From assembly GCF_029269835.1 (NCBI RefSeq), contig NZ_JARJBB010000010.1:62001-126000 (forward strand): DNA of 64,000 nucleotides, written 5' to 3'. The position numbers and the translations under genes were made by a program. Shown here one piece after another: positions 43,031 to 50,490 of this stretch; position 1 is the first letter of the stretch, and every line of letters begins with the position of its first letter. Below the pieces are notes generated by a model. That model was not told where the DNA came from. It worked only from the letters and a program-made list of their open reading frames with translations, and made no database searches. This DNA is from Streptomyces tropicalis (GTDB lineage Bacteria; Actinomycetota; Actinomycetes; Streptomycetales; Streptomycetaceae).

Positions 43031-43044
43031 GTTTCACGTGAAAC
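43031..43044. other. parS: parS centromere site after trxA
   Basis: Exact site one base after the trxA stop and abutting the terminator hairpin. Confidence 0.95.
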
Positions 43045-43080
43045 ACGAAGGGGCCGACCCGCCAGGGTCGGCCCCTTCGT
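43045..43080. terminator. bidirectional terminator between trxA and the GNAT gene
   Basis: ACGAAGGGGCCGACCC pairs exactly with GGGTCGGCCCCTTCGT around a 4-base loop, ending next to the stop of the convergent gene. Confidence 0.88.
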
Positions 43081-43081
43081 C

Positions 43082-43699
43082 CTACAGCGGACGAAGCACC
43101 GGCTCCTTCTGCACGGCTCCCAGGAGCCGGTCGAGCGCCATCTCCACGTCTTCCTTCCAGGAGAGCGTCGACCTGAGCTCCAGGCGCAGCCGCGGATGCA
43201 CCGCATGGTGCCGGACGGTCTTGAAGCCCACGGCCAGCAGATGGTCGGCGGGCAGCATGCAGGCCGGCTCATTCCAGCGGGCGTCTCCGAACGCCTCGAT
43301 GGCCTTGAAGCCGCGCCGCAGGAGATCCTTCGCGACCGTCTGCACCATCACCCGGCCCAGTCCCTGCCCCTGGTAGCCCGGCATGATGAAGCCGGTCATC
43401 AACTGCACGGCGTCCGGGGAGACGGGACTCGTCGGGAAGGCCGCGGACCGCGGGACATAGGCCGGGGGAGCATAGAGCACGAAGCCCACCGGAACGTCGT
43501 CGACGTAGACCACCCGGCCGCAGCATCCCCAGTCGAGCAGGACCGCGGAGATCCAGGCTTCCTTCTCCTGGGCAGGGCGTCCCGCCTTCACCGCGGCTCC
43601 GCCGCTGACCGGGTCCAACTCCCAGAAGACACACGCACGACAGCGCTGGGGAAGATCCTGAAGATTGTCCAGCGTGAGCGGTACGAGCCTGCGGCCCAT
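43082..43699 (-). CDS. GNAT family N-acetyltransferase
   Basis: 205 aa. The acetyl-CoA-binding motif A is seen as LMTGFIMPGYQGQGLGRVMVQTVAKDLLRRGF, preceded by VVYVDDVPVGFVLYAPP. N-terminal cysteines (CRACVFW, WGCCG) are notable. Acetyl acceptor unknown. It sits between trxA and parB as in other Streptomyces. Confidence 0.88.
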   Translation of the reverse strand: MGRRLVPLTLDNLQDLPQRCRACVFWELDPVSGGAAVKAGRPAQEKEAWISAVLLDWGCCGRVVYVDDVPVGFVLYAPPAYVPRSAAFPTSPVSPDAVQLMTGFIMPGYQGQGLGRVMVQTVAKDLLRRGFKAIEAFGDARWNEPACMLPADHLLAVGFKTVRHHAVHPRLRLELRSTLSWKEDVEMALDRLLGAVQKEPVLRPL

Positions 43700-43845
43700 G
43701 AAGGCTGTTCCTCGCTTCCTTCGCCCGCTGCCTCACGGGCGACTGCCAGAGCGACGCGTTCCCTGAGCAGGCTACCGACGAACCCACCCACCGCGGCCAG
43801 CCCCAGCCCCGCGCCCATCAGCCCGGTGCGGCCCACCGTTCGCAT
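43588..43845 (-). CDS. possible small membrane protein overlapping the GNAT gene
   Basis: 85 codons starting MRTVGRTGLMGAGLGLAAVGGFVGSLLRER, a plausible membrane segment, with a G-rich sequence before the start. The second half lies out of frame over the GNAT gene and has no coding character. It may be a real short gene whose 3' part overlaps, or chance. Low confidence. Confidence 0.3.
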   Translation of the reverse strand: MRTVGRTGLMGAGLGLAAVGGFVGSLLRERVALAVAREAAGEGSEEQPSWAAGSYRSRWTIFRIFPSAVVRVSSGSWTRSAAEPR

Positions 43846-43944
43846 GGCCCCCGCCTTCCCCTCAGAGGTGCCGACAGGTGATGCGCCATACCCGACCGCA
43901 TCGTATCCACGATGCGAGGCACTCGATACCGAGTGGAAGCAAAG

Positions 43945-43984
43945 AGCGGGCCGTGTTCCGGTCCTCACCGGAACACGGCCCGCT
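43945..43984. terminator. terminator downstream of parB
   Basis: AGCGGGCCGTGTTCCGGT and its exact complement form an 18-bp stem with a CCTC loop, 48 bp past the parB stop. Confidence 0.85.
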
Positions 43985-44031
43985 CCCTGCCGATCGGAGG
44001 TCCGACGCCGCCGGTGTCGGCGGCGTCGGAC

Positions 44032-45135
44032 TCAGTCGTCCGTCTCCTCCGCGTCGTCCTCGCTCAGGCTCCGCTGGAGCACCGGCCCCTCACCGGGGGC
44101 CAGGGACGCCAGGATGCGCTCCAGGTCGTCCATGGAGGCGAACTCGACGGTGATCTTGCCCTTCTTCTGGCCCAGATCGACCTTCACCCGGGTCTCGAAG
44201 CGGTCGGACAGCCGCGTCGCCAGATCGGTGAGCGCCGGGGAGACCCGGCCGCCGGCCCGCGGCCCCTTGGAGCGCGGAGCCGGCTGCGGACGCGACCCCA
44301 TCAGGGTCACGATCTCCTCCACGGTCCGCACCGAGAGCCCCTCGGCCACGATCCGCTGAGCCAGCCGGTCCTGCTCCTCCGAATCGTCGACCGAGAGCAG
44401 CGCACGGGCATGCCCGGCGGACAGTACTCCGGCGGCGACCCGGCGCTGCACCGCCGGCGAGAGCTTCAGCAGACGCAGGGTGTTGGAGACCTGCGGACGC
44501 GACCGGCCGATGCGATCCGCCAGCTGGTCATGGGTGCAGTTGAAGTCCTTCAGCAACTGGTCGTAGGCGGCGGCCTCTTCCAGCGGGTTCAGCTGGGCCC
44601 GGTGGAGGTTCTCCAGCAGGGCGTCCAGGAGGAGCTTCTCGTCCTCCGTGGCCCGCACGATCGCGGGGATGGCCTCCAGTCCCGCCTTGCGGCAGGCGCG
44701 CAGGCGCCGCTCACCCATGATGAGCTCGTAGCGCCCCTGCTCCAGCGGCCGCACGACGACCGGCTGGAGCAGGCCCACTTCCTGGATGGAGACGACGAGT
44801 TCGGCCAGCGCCTCGTCGTCGAAGATCTTGCGGGGCTGGAGCGGGTTCGGCGTGATGTCGTCGAGCGGGATCTCGGCGAAGTGGGCGCCGAGCGGAGGCC
44901 CGGGCGTCTCCGGTGCGCTGCTCGGCGCGTCCTCCTCCGCCTCCCGGGGTACGGGAGGCAGCGAGGCCAGCTTGGCGGCGGCCACACCGCGCTCGCTGCC
45001 CAACGCCGCTCCGGCAGCGGCGGACGGCGCATTGCCACCGCCCAGTCCGGGCGTGGCCGGTGTCCTCTCCCCGGTCGGCGCCGCGGGGATCAGCGCGGCA
45101 AGGCCCCGGCCCAGCCCCCTCCGTCGATCATTCAC
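44032..45135 (-). CDS. parB: chromosome partitioning protein ParB
   Basis: 367 aa from a GTG overlapping the parA stop (GTGA). The N-terminal RRRGLGRGLAALI box (ParA contact) precedes a variable linker. The ParB/CTPase domain has PLQPRKIFDDEALAELVVSIQEVGLLQPVVVRP and GERRLRACRKAG. The helix-turn-helix reads HDQLADRIGRSRPQVSNTLRLLKL. A C-terminal dimerisation domain follows. It binds the eight parS sites in this window and spreads to organise the origin region during sporulation. Confidence 0.97.
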   Translation of the reverse strand: MNDRRRGLGRGLAALIPAAPTGERTPATPGLGGGNAPSAAAGAALGSERGVAAAKLASLPPVPREAEEDAPSSAPETPGPPLGAHFAEIPLDDITPNPLQPRKIFDDEALAELVVSIQEVGLLQPVVVRPLEQGRYELIMGERRLRACRKAGLEAIPAIVRATEDEKLLLDALLENLHRAQLNPLEEAAAYDQLLKDFNCTHDQLADRIGRSRPQVSNTLRLLKLSPAVQRRVAAGVLSAGHARALLSVDDSEEQDRLAQRIVAEGLSVRTVEEIVTLMGSRPQPAPRSKGPRAGGRVSPALTDLATRLSDRFETRVKVDLGQKKGKITVEFASMDDLERILASLAPGEGPVLQRSLSEDDAEETDD

Positions 45136-46205
45136 TGGATGCCCTCCACCATGCTCGGGTCGCTCTGGGCGCCGATGTGGGCCTGCGTCGCGTCGTACGC
45201 GACACCGGCACCCCTCAGCGCGATTTCTCGTGCCGCCTCGAGATAGGAGAGGGCACCGCTCGATCCTGGATCGTAAGTCAGCACGGTCTGCCCGTAGCTG
45301 GGGGCCTCGGAGATCCGGACCGAGCGGGGGATGCTCGTCCGCAGCACCTCGTCGCCGAAGTGAGTGCGCACCTCTTCCGCGACCTGGGACGCCAGGCGCG
45401 TCCGGCCGTCGTACATGGTGAGCAGGATGGTCGACACATGCAGCGCGGGGTTGAGGTGCCCTCGGACCAGGTCGACGTTCCGCAGGAGCTGGCCCAGGCC
45501 CTCCAGCGCGTAGTACTCGCACTGGATGGGGATGAGGACCTCCGCCCCGGCGACCAGCGCGTTGACGGTGAGGAGGCCGAGAGAGGGCGGACAGTCGATC
45601 AGGACGTAGTCCAGCGGCTGCTCGTAGGCCTGGATGGCCCGCTCCAGTCGGCTCTCCCGGGCCACCAGTGACACCAGCTCGATCTCCGCACCGGCGAGAT
45701 CGATGGTGGCCGGGGCACAGAAAAGACCCTCCACGTCGGGAACCGGCTGGACGACATCCGAGAGTGGCCTGCTGTCCACCAGGACGTCGTAGATGGAGGG
45801 GACTTCGGCATGGTGGTCGATCCCCAGCGCGGTGGATGCGTTGCCCTGAGGGTCGAGGTCGATCACGAGCACCCGGCCGCCATGGAGGGCCAGGGAGGCG
45901 GCAAGATTGACGGTCGTCGTCGTCTTGCCCACGCCGCCCTTCTGGTTGGCGACCACGATGATCCGGGTCTGCTCGGGTCGCGGCAGTGCCTCGCCTGCGC
46001 GGCCCATGGCTTCCACCGCCAACTGGGCAGCACGACCGATGGGAGTGTCGTCCATCGGGGGCGGTGTTTCACGTGAAACATCCTCCCCCGTCGACTCGGT
46101 ACGGGGACCGGGGACCGGATCGGCCATCGGTCCCGCGATGTTGGCGTCGGACCGCACGGATTCACTCTCCTCGACTTCAGGCTCGCAATAAACAGAGCCT
46201 CCCAT
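45132..46205 (-). CDS. parA: chromosome partitioning ATPase ParA
   Basis: About 357 aa with the start placed at 46205 (MGGSVYCEPEVEES); starts at 46127 and upstream are possible and no strong ribosome site decides it. Deviant Walker A is NQKGGVGKTTTTVN, with switch regions DLDPQGNAST and DYVLIDCPPSLG. It drives ParB-parS segregation and, in Streptomyces, follows the hyphal tip. A parS site lies inside the N-terminal coding region and is read as VSRET, which suggests the disordered N-terminus tolerates it. Confidence 0.93.
   Translation of the reverse strand: MGGSVYCEPEVEESESVRSDANIAGPMADPVPGPRTESTGEDVSRETPPPMDDTPIGRAAQLAVEAMGRAGEALPRPEQTRIIVVANQKGGVGKTTTTVNLAASLALHGGRVLVIDLDPQGNASTALGIDHHAEVPSIYDVLVDSRPLSDVVQPVPDVEGLFCAPATIDLAGAEIELVSLVARESRLERAIQAYEQPLDYVLIDCPPSLGLLTVNALVAGAEVLIPIQCEYYALEGLGQLLRNVDLVRGHLNPALHVSTILLTMYDGRTRLASQVAEEVRTHFGDEVLRTSIPRSVRISEAPSYGQTVLTYDPGSSGALSYLEAAREIALRGAGVAYDATQAHIGAQSDPSMVEGIQ
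46066..46079. other. parS: parS centromere site within parA
   Basis: Exact site inside the parA 5' coding region. Confidence 0.95.
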
Positions 46206-46363
46206 GCCTTCGGGGTCGCGAACCAGTGAGGCCTGTTCTTCTGTGGAGAAATCCACCTCTGTGGACAACTTCGCACCCTGTCCGAGTGACCCGAGTGGCT
46301 TACGTTCGCGGGGTTGGGCCGCAGTGCGACCACGGTTGATGATGCCGTGCAGCAGTGAGCGAC

Positions 46364-46377
46364 GTTTCACGTGAAAC
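46364..46377. other. parS: parS centromere site between parA and rsmG
   Basis: Exact site in the parA upstream gap. Confidence 0.95.
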
Positions 46378-46474
46378 ACGATGCAGCGCAGCCGCGTCCG
46401 AACTGTCGCGACACTCCGGCATGAGGGCGTGGGGCAGCTTGTGTGGAGTAGGCACGCTTTTGTCCGGAGCGGCT

Positions 46475-47191
46475 TCAGCGCCGCCGGCGCACCCGTCCCG
46501 TCCGGGCTGCCTTCGCACGCTTGGCGGCGAAGCGCACACCGCCCGGGCTCTCTCCGACCTCCACGCGCACCACGGTGGACAGGGGATCCACGATCCCCTC
46601 GCCCACCTGGAGGATGGACGTCTCCACCGCACCGAGCTTGCTGAGCGCGGTCGCCGCGCTCTTCAGCTCCTCCTCCGCGGTGTCCCCCTTGAGTGCGAGC
46701 ATCTCGCCGTAGGGGCGCAGCAGCGGGATCCCCCACGTGGCCAGACGGTCCAGCGGAGCCACCGCACGAGCGGTCACCACGTGGACGGGCTGGACCTGGC
46801 CCATGACCTCCTCGGCACGGCCGCGGAGGACGGTCACATGGTCCAGCCCGAGGAGTTCGACGACCTCGGTGAGGAAGTTGGTGCGCCGCAGCAGCGGCTC
46901 CAGGAGCGTGATCTTCAGGTCGTCACGGACGAGAGCGAGCGGGATCCCGGGCAGACCTGCGCCCGAACCCACGTCGCAGACCGTCACGCCTTCCGGCACG
47001 ACCTCGGAGAGCACGGCGCAGTTGAGCAGATGCCGCTCCCACAGCCGGGGGACCTCGCGGGGACCGATGAGCCCGCGCTGCACGCCGGCCTCGGCGAGCA
47101 GCTCCGCATAGCGCACCGCGTCCGCGAACCGCTCACCGAAGACCTCGCGCGCCTGCTCGGGCGCCGGGGGAAGCTCCGCTGCCTCCGTCAC
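46475..47191 (-). CDS. rsmG: 16S rRNA m7G527 methyltransferase RsmG
   Basis: 238 aa, GTG start at 47191. The SAM site VTVCDVGSGAGLPGIPLALV and the RsmG-typical RLWERHLLNCAVL and VVTARAVAPLDRL segments are present. It methylates G527 of 16S rRNA; loss gives low-level streptomycin resistance and altered antibiotic production in Streptomyces. The C-terminus is strongly basic. Confidence 0.97.
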   Translation of the reverse strand: MTEAAELPPAPEQAREVFGERFADAVRYAELLAEAGVQRGLIGPREVPRLWERHLLNCAVLSEVVPEGVTVCDVGSGAGLPGIPLALVRDDLKITLLEPLLRRTNFLTEVVELLGLDHVTVLRGRAEEVMGQVQPVHVVTARAVAPLDRLATWGIPLLRPYGEMLALKGDTAEEELKSAATALSKLGAVETSILQVGEGIVDPLSTVVRVEVGESPGGVRFAAKRAKAARTGRVRRRR

Positions 47192-47380
47192 GAGGGGACC
47201 GTCCTTCCATACCGCTCCAGCGCTCCGCGCGCTGATCACCAGGGCTAGCAGGGACCGTCAGCCCTCAGGACCAGGCTGACAGAGATCCGTCGGGCCGACC
47301 CGGCGGGGATGCGCCGGATCAGCCTGACGAAGTTCGGCCCCGCCTGCGCAACAGACGGGGCCGAGAGAACGGGGGGCCGC

Positions 47381-47893
47381 TCAGGCGGGGAGTACGACGA
47401 CGAAGCGCTGCGGCTCCTCGCCCTCGGACTCGCTCCGCAGACCTGCGGCCTTGACCGCGTCGTGCACGACCTTGCGCTCGAACGGGGTCATCGGCTTCAT
47501 CTTGACGGGCTCGCCGCTGCTCCTGGCCTCGGCGGCCGCCTTGGCACCCAGCTCGGAGAGCTCGGACCGCTTGTTCGCGCGGTAGCCGTCGACGTCGAGC
47601 ATGAGGCGGCTGCGGTCGCCGGTCTCCCGGTGCACGGCCAGGCGCGTGAGCTCCTGCAGGGCCTCCAGCACCTCGCCGTCGCGCCCGACCAGCTTCTGCA
47701 GGTCGCGGCCACCGGCGTCACTGATGATCGAGACGGAGGCGCGGTCGGCCTCCACGTCCATGTCGATGTCGCCGTCGAGATCGGCGATGTCCAGCAGACC
47801 CTCGAGGTAGTCCGCCGCGATCTCACCCTCCTGCTCGAGGCGGGAGAGGGCGTCCGCGCCCTCGGCAGCGGCGGAGGTGGTGCCTTCCGTCAC
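47381..47893 (-). CDS. jag: Jag/KhpB RNA-binding protein
   Basis: 170 aa. A KH-like part (VSIISDAGGRDLQKLVGRDGEVLEALQELTRLAVHRETGDRSRLMLDVDGYR) is followed by an R3H-type end (MTPFERKVVHDAVKAAGLRSESEGEEPQRFVVV). It is a single-strand RNA binder, always paired with yidC. 15 bp separate it from yidC. Confidence 0.93.
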   Translation of the reverse strand: MTEGTTSAAAEGADALSRLEQEGEIAADYLEGLLDIADLDGDIDMDVEADRASVSIISDAGGRDLQKLVGRDGEVLEALQELTRLAVHRETGDRSRLMLDVDGYRANKRSELSELGAKAAAEARSSGEPVKMKPMTPFERKVVHDAVKAAGLRSESEGEEPQRFVVVLPA

Positions 47894-47908
47894 GGGATGG
47901 GCTCCTTC

Positions 47909-49186
47909 TTACTTCTTGGACGGGGACTTGGGCCGCTGCGGCCCCTTGCGCTGACCGGACTGAGCCCTGCTGCGGGCGCTGTTGCCGGGCTGGGCGGAGG
48001 ACTGTCCGGTGGTCGCGGGCTCGTCGGTCCCGGAGTCGTCGGACTTGCTCAGCGACGTGGACGCATCCGCCTCACCGGCCGGCTTCGCCCCGCCCGACTG
48101 GCGCTGGGCCTTGCTCTGCCGCTTCGGCTGCTGGCGCCGGCCGGCGGCCGTGGCCGTGGCCGTCGTGCCGTCCTCGGCGAGCACGGCGGCGTCGGCCTCG
48201 CCCTTCGCCACGGTGCCGTCGGTCTGGGCGACCAGGCCGACCTTGCCGAGACCGTTGATGAACTTGCGCTCGGACTCGTTGCGGTCGCGGCCCTTGGAGA
48301 CGATCGCCTTGACGATGGCCTTCTCACGCCGGTTGCGGGTCTTGCCGTGGTGCGTGACGTGCTTGTACAGGCGCTCCAGGTACGCGGCCTGGGCCTTGGA
48401 ACCCGGGGTCGGGTTGTTGTGGATCACGTACATCTGCTGGCCCATGGTCCACACGTTGGTGGTCAGCCAGTAGACGAGGACACCGACCGGGAAGTTGATG
48501 CCGAAGACGGCGAACATGACCGGGAAGACGTACATCAGCATCTTCTGCTGCTGCATGAACGGCGTCTTCACCGTGGTGTCGACGTTCTTCGTCATCAGCT
48601 GGCGCTGCGTGTAGAACTGCGACGCCGACATCATCACGATCATGATCGCGGTGACGACCCGGACGTCGGTCAGCGAGGCGCCGAGCGCCGCCACCTTGTC
48701 CGCGCTGTCCGTGAACTTCGCGGCGAGCGGAGCACCGAAGATGTGCGCCTGACGGGCGCTGGCGAGCAGCGACTCGTTGAGGACGCCGATCGTTTTGCCC
48801 GTCGCGATGGCGTTGAGCACGTGGTAGAGGGCGAAGAAGAACGGGGACTGCGCCAGGATGGGAAGGCACGAGGAGAGCGGGTTGGTGCCCGACTCCTTGT
48901 ACAGCTTCATCATCTCTTCGGACTGACGCTGCTTGTCGTTCTTGTAGCGCTCCTGGATCTTCTTCATCTCGGGCTGGAGCGTCTGCATCGCCCGCGTCGC
49001 CTTGATCTGCTTCACGAAGAGCGGGATCAGGCAGATACGGATCAGGACCACGAGGGACACGATGGACAGGCCCCAGGCCCACCCCGTGTTGGGACCGAAG
49101 ATCTGGCCGTACACCGAGTGGAACTGGACGATGACCCAGGAAACGGGTGTCGTGATGAAGCTGAAGAAGCTGGCAATCGTGTCCAC
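47909..49186 (-). CDS. yidC: membrane protein insertase YidC
   Basis: 425 aa. Insertase core with membrane segments around residues 5-25, 35-60, and near 112-130, 175-195 and 225-245, the conserved cytoplasmic loop (KQIKATRAMQTLQPEMKKIQERYKNDKQRQSEEMMKLYKESGTNP), and a long basic, disordered C-terminal tail that can contact ribosomes. No signal peptide-type lipobox. It inserts membrane proteins with or without SecYEG. Confidence 0.97.
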   Translation of the reverse strand: MDTIASFFSFITTPVSWVIVQFHSVYGQIFGPNTGWAWGLSIVSLVVLIRICLIPLFVKQIKATRAMQTLQPEMKKIQERYKNDKQRQSEEMMKLYKESGTNPLSSCLPILAQSPFFFALYHVLNAIATGKTIGVLNESLLASARQAHIFGAPLAAKFTDSADKVAALGASLTDVRVVTAIMIVMMSASQFYTQRQLMTKNVDTTVKTPFMQQQKMLMYVFPVMFAVFGINFPVGVLVYWLTTNVWTMGQQMYVIHNNPTPGSKAQAAYLERLYKHVTHHGKTRNRREKAIVKAIVSKGRDRNESERKFINGLGKVGLVAQTDGTVAKGEADAAVLAEDGTTATATAAGRRQQPKRQSKAQRQSGGAKPAGEADASTSLSKSDDSGTDEPATTGQSSAQPGNSARSRAQSGQRKGPQRPKSPSKK

Positions 49187-49189
49187 TAA

Positions 49190-49543
49190 TCATGCTCCTT
49201 GGGCATGGGACGAGGTCTCTGCGGCCGGGCTCGAAGGGAGCTTCCCTTCGGTGGCCGATTCGGCGGCGCAGGGCCCGCCCTTGCGTGCGCGCCATGCGTT
49301 GCGCAGCAGTTCGTGCCACCGCGGACGCTTGCGCGGGGGGACGTGGTCCACACCGCCCGGCGACCACGGATTGCACCGCAGAATGCGCCAGGCGGTCAGG
49401 GCCGTGCCCTTGATCGCACCGTGCCGGTCGATGGCCGTGTAACCGTAGTGGGAACACGACGGGTAGTACTTGCACACCGGCCCGAGCAACGGGCTGATGG
49501 TCCACTGGTACACCTTGATCAGTGCCAGCAGCGGGTACTTCAT
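49190..49543 (-). CDS. yidD: membrane protein insertion efficiency factor YidD
   Basis: 117 aa, starting MKYPLLALIKVYQWTISPLLGPVCKYYPSCSHYGYTAI with the family's conserved cysteines. Start overlaps the rnpA stop (ATGA). It assists YidC insertion. The C-terminus is longer than the core family and Pro/Ser-rich. Confidence 0.94.
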   Translation of the reverse strand: MKYPLLALIKVYQWTISPLLGPVCKYYPSCSHYGYTAIDRHGAIKGTALTAWRILRCNPWSPGGVDHVPPRKRPRWHELLRNAWRARKGGPCAAESATEGKLPSSPAAETSSHAQGA

Positions 49544-49911
49544 CGCGCGCCCCCTCCCAGCAGCCGCTCCAGGGCGGCATCCAGGTCTCGGGCCAGCTGT
49601 GCGTACTCGGCGTCGCCCGCACCGGGCAGCGCTCGTACGACTACCAGGCTACCGGGGGGCAGCAGAGCGACTCGGTCACGCATCAGATGGCGAAGCCTGC
49701 GCTTCACCGTGTTGCGTACCACCGCTCCGCCCACGGCCTTGCTCACAACGAAACCCGCACGCGGCAGGGGAGCGCTCTCCCCAGGCGCGTGCGGGTCCGT
49801 TGCACCGCTACGAAAGTGGACGACGAGGGTCGGGCGGCCGGCCCGGCGACCTCGTCGTACCGCGGTCGCGAAGTCCTCGCGCCGCCTCAGCCGGTACTCG
49901 GTGGGCAGCAC
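49540..49911 (-). CDS. rnpA: ribonuclease P protein component
   Basis: 123 aa. The conserved RNase P protein signature is GFVVSKAVGGAVVRNTVKRRLRHLMRD. It binds the RNase P RNA and helps 5' processing of tRNA precursors. It lies 21 bp after rpmH and overlaps yidD. Confidence 0.97.
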   Translation of the reverse strand: MLPTEYRLRRREDFATAVRRGRRAGRPTLVVHFRSGATDPHAPGESAPLPRAGFVVSKAVGGAVVRNTVKRRLRHLMRDRVALLPPGSLVVVRALPGAGDAEYAQLARDLDAALERLLGGGAR

Positions 49912-49932
49912 GACGTCATGACCTGATCGGGA

Positions 49933-50070
49933 TCAGGCGGACAGGCTGGCGCGACCCTTGGCACGACGGTTCGCGAGAATCGCGCGGCCGGCACGGGTGC
50001 GCATCCGCAGGCGGAAGCCGTGGGTCTTCGCGCGACGACGGTTGTTCGGCTGGAAGGTGCGCTTGCTCAC
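49933..50070 (-). CDS. rpmH: 50S ribosomal protein bL34
   Basis: 45 aa from a GTG at 50070: MSKRTFQPNNRRRAKTHGF then RLRMRTRAGRAILANRRAKG, the invariant bL34 sequence. First gene of rpmH-rnpA-yidD-yidC-jag. Divergent from dnaA. Confidence 0.98.
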   Translation of the reverse strand: MSKRTFQPNNRRRAKTHGFRLRMRTRAGRAILANRRAKGRASLSA

Positions 50071-50490
50071 TCGGGGGCTCCAGAAAGATCGGTAGGTGGC
50101 GGGGTGCCGTCCTGGCTGTCACCGTGCGCCCACGAGTAGCTCGCAGTAACGCCCGAGTGCACCGCTTACCGATCACCTTGAACGCGATCTGTGCCCTTCG
50201 GAGGCAGGCGGCAGCAGCCATCGACAACTCGACCTGGTTACGGTACGCGCGGCTACGCCATTCGGTCAAACCAGCGGTCGCCGGGAGACACTGTCCACAG
50301 GCTGGGGACAACAACTTGAACCCTACCCGCCGCGCTGACTACCGTGGCTGGACTGCGATGCGTTCCCTTGTCCCCCGCCCAGCGGGTCTGTCCCTCCGGA
50401 CGACACCCGTCCCCGTCTCCCCCGCCCCCGATGTGAATCCCGACCCGTCCCGAACCACACGTTCGTGGGACCTGTGAGAGAGCGTGCCCT
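50071..50490. promoter_or_regulatory. rpmH-dnaA divergent control region with DnaA boxes
   Basis: 420 bp without a gene. CTGTCCACA at 50291-50299 and TGGGGACAA at 50303-50311 (reverse of TTGTCCCCA) form an inverted pair of DnaA-box-like sites about 180 bp before the dnaA start, consistent with autoregulation of dnaA. The rest holds the two divergent promoters, which were not resolved. Confidence 0.65.

Noticed and set aside
49540..49911. RNase P RNA next to rnpA
   Set aside because: No space or structure for it; rnpA encodes only the protein subunit.
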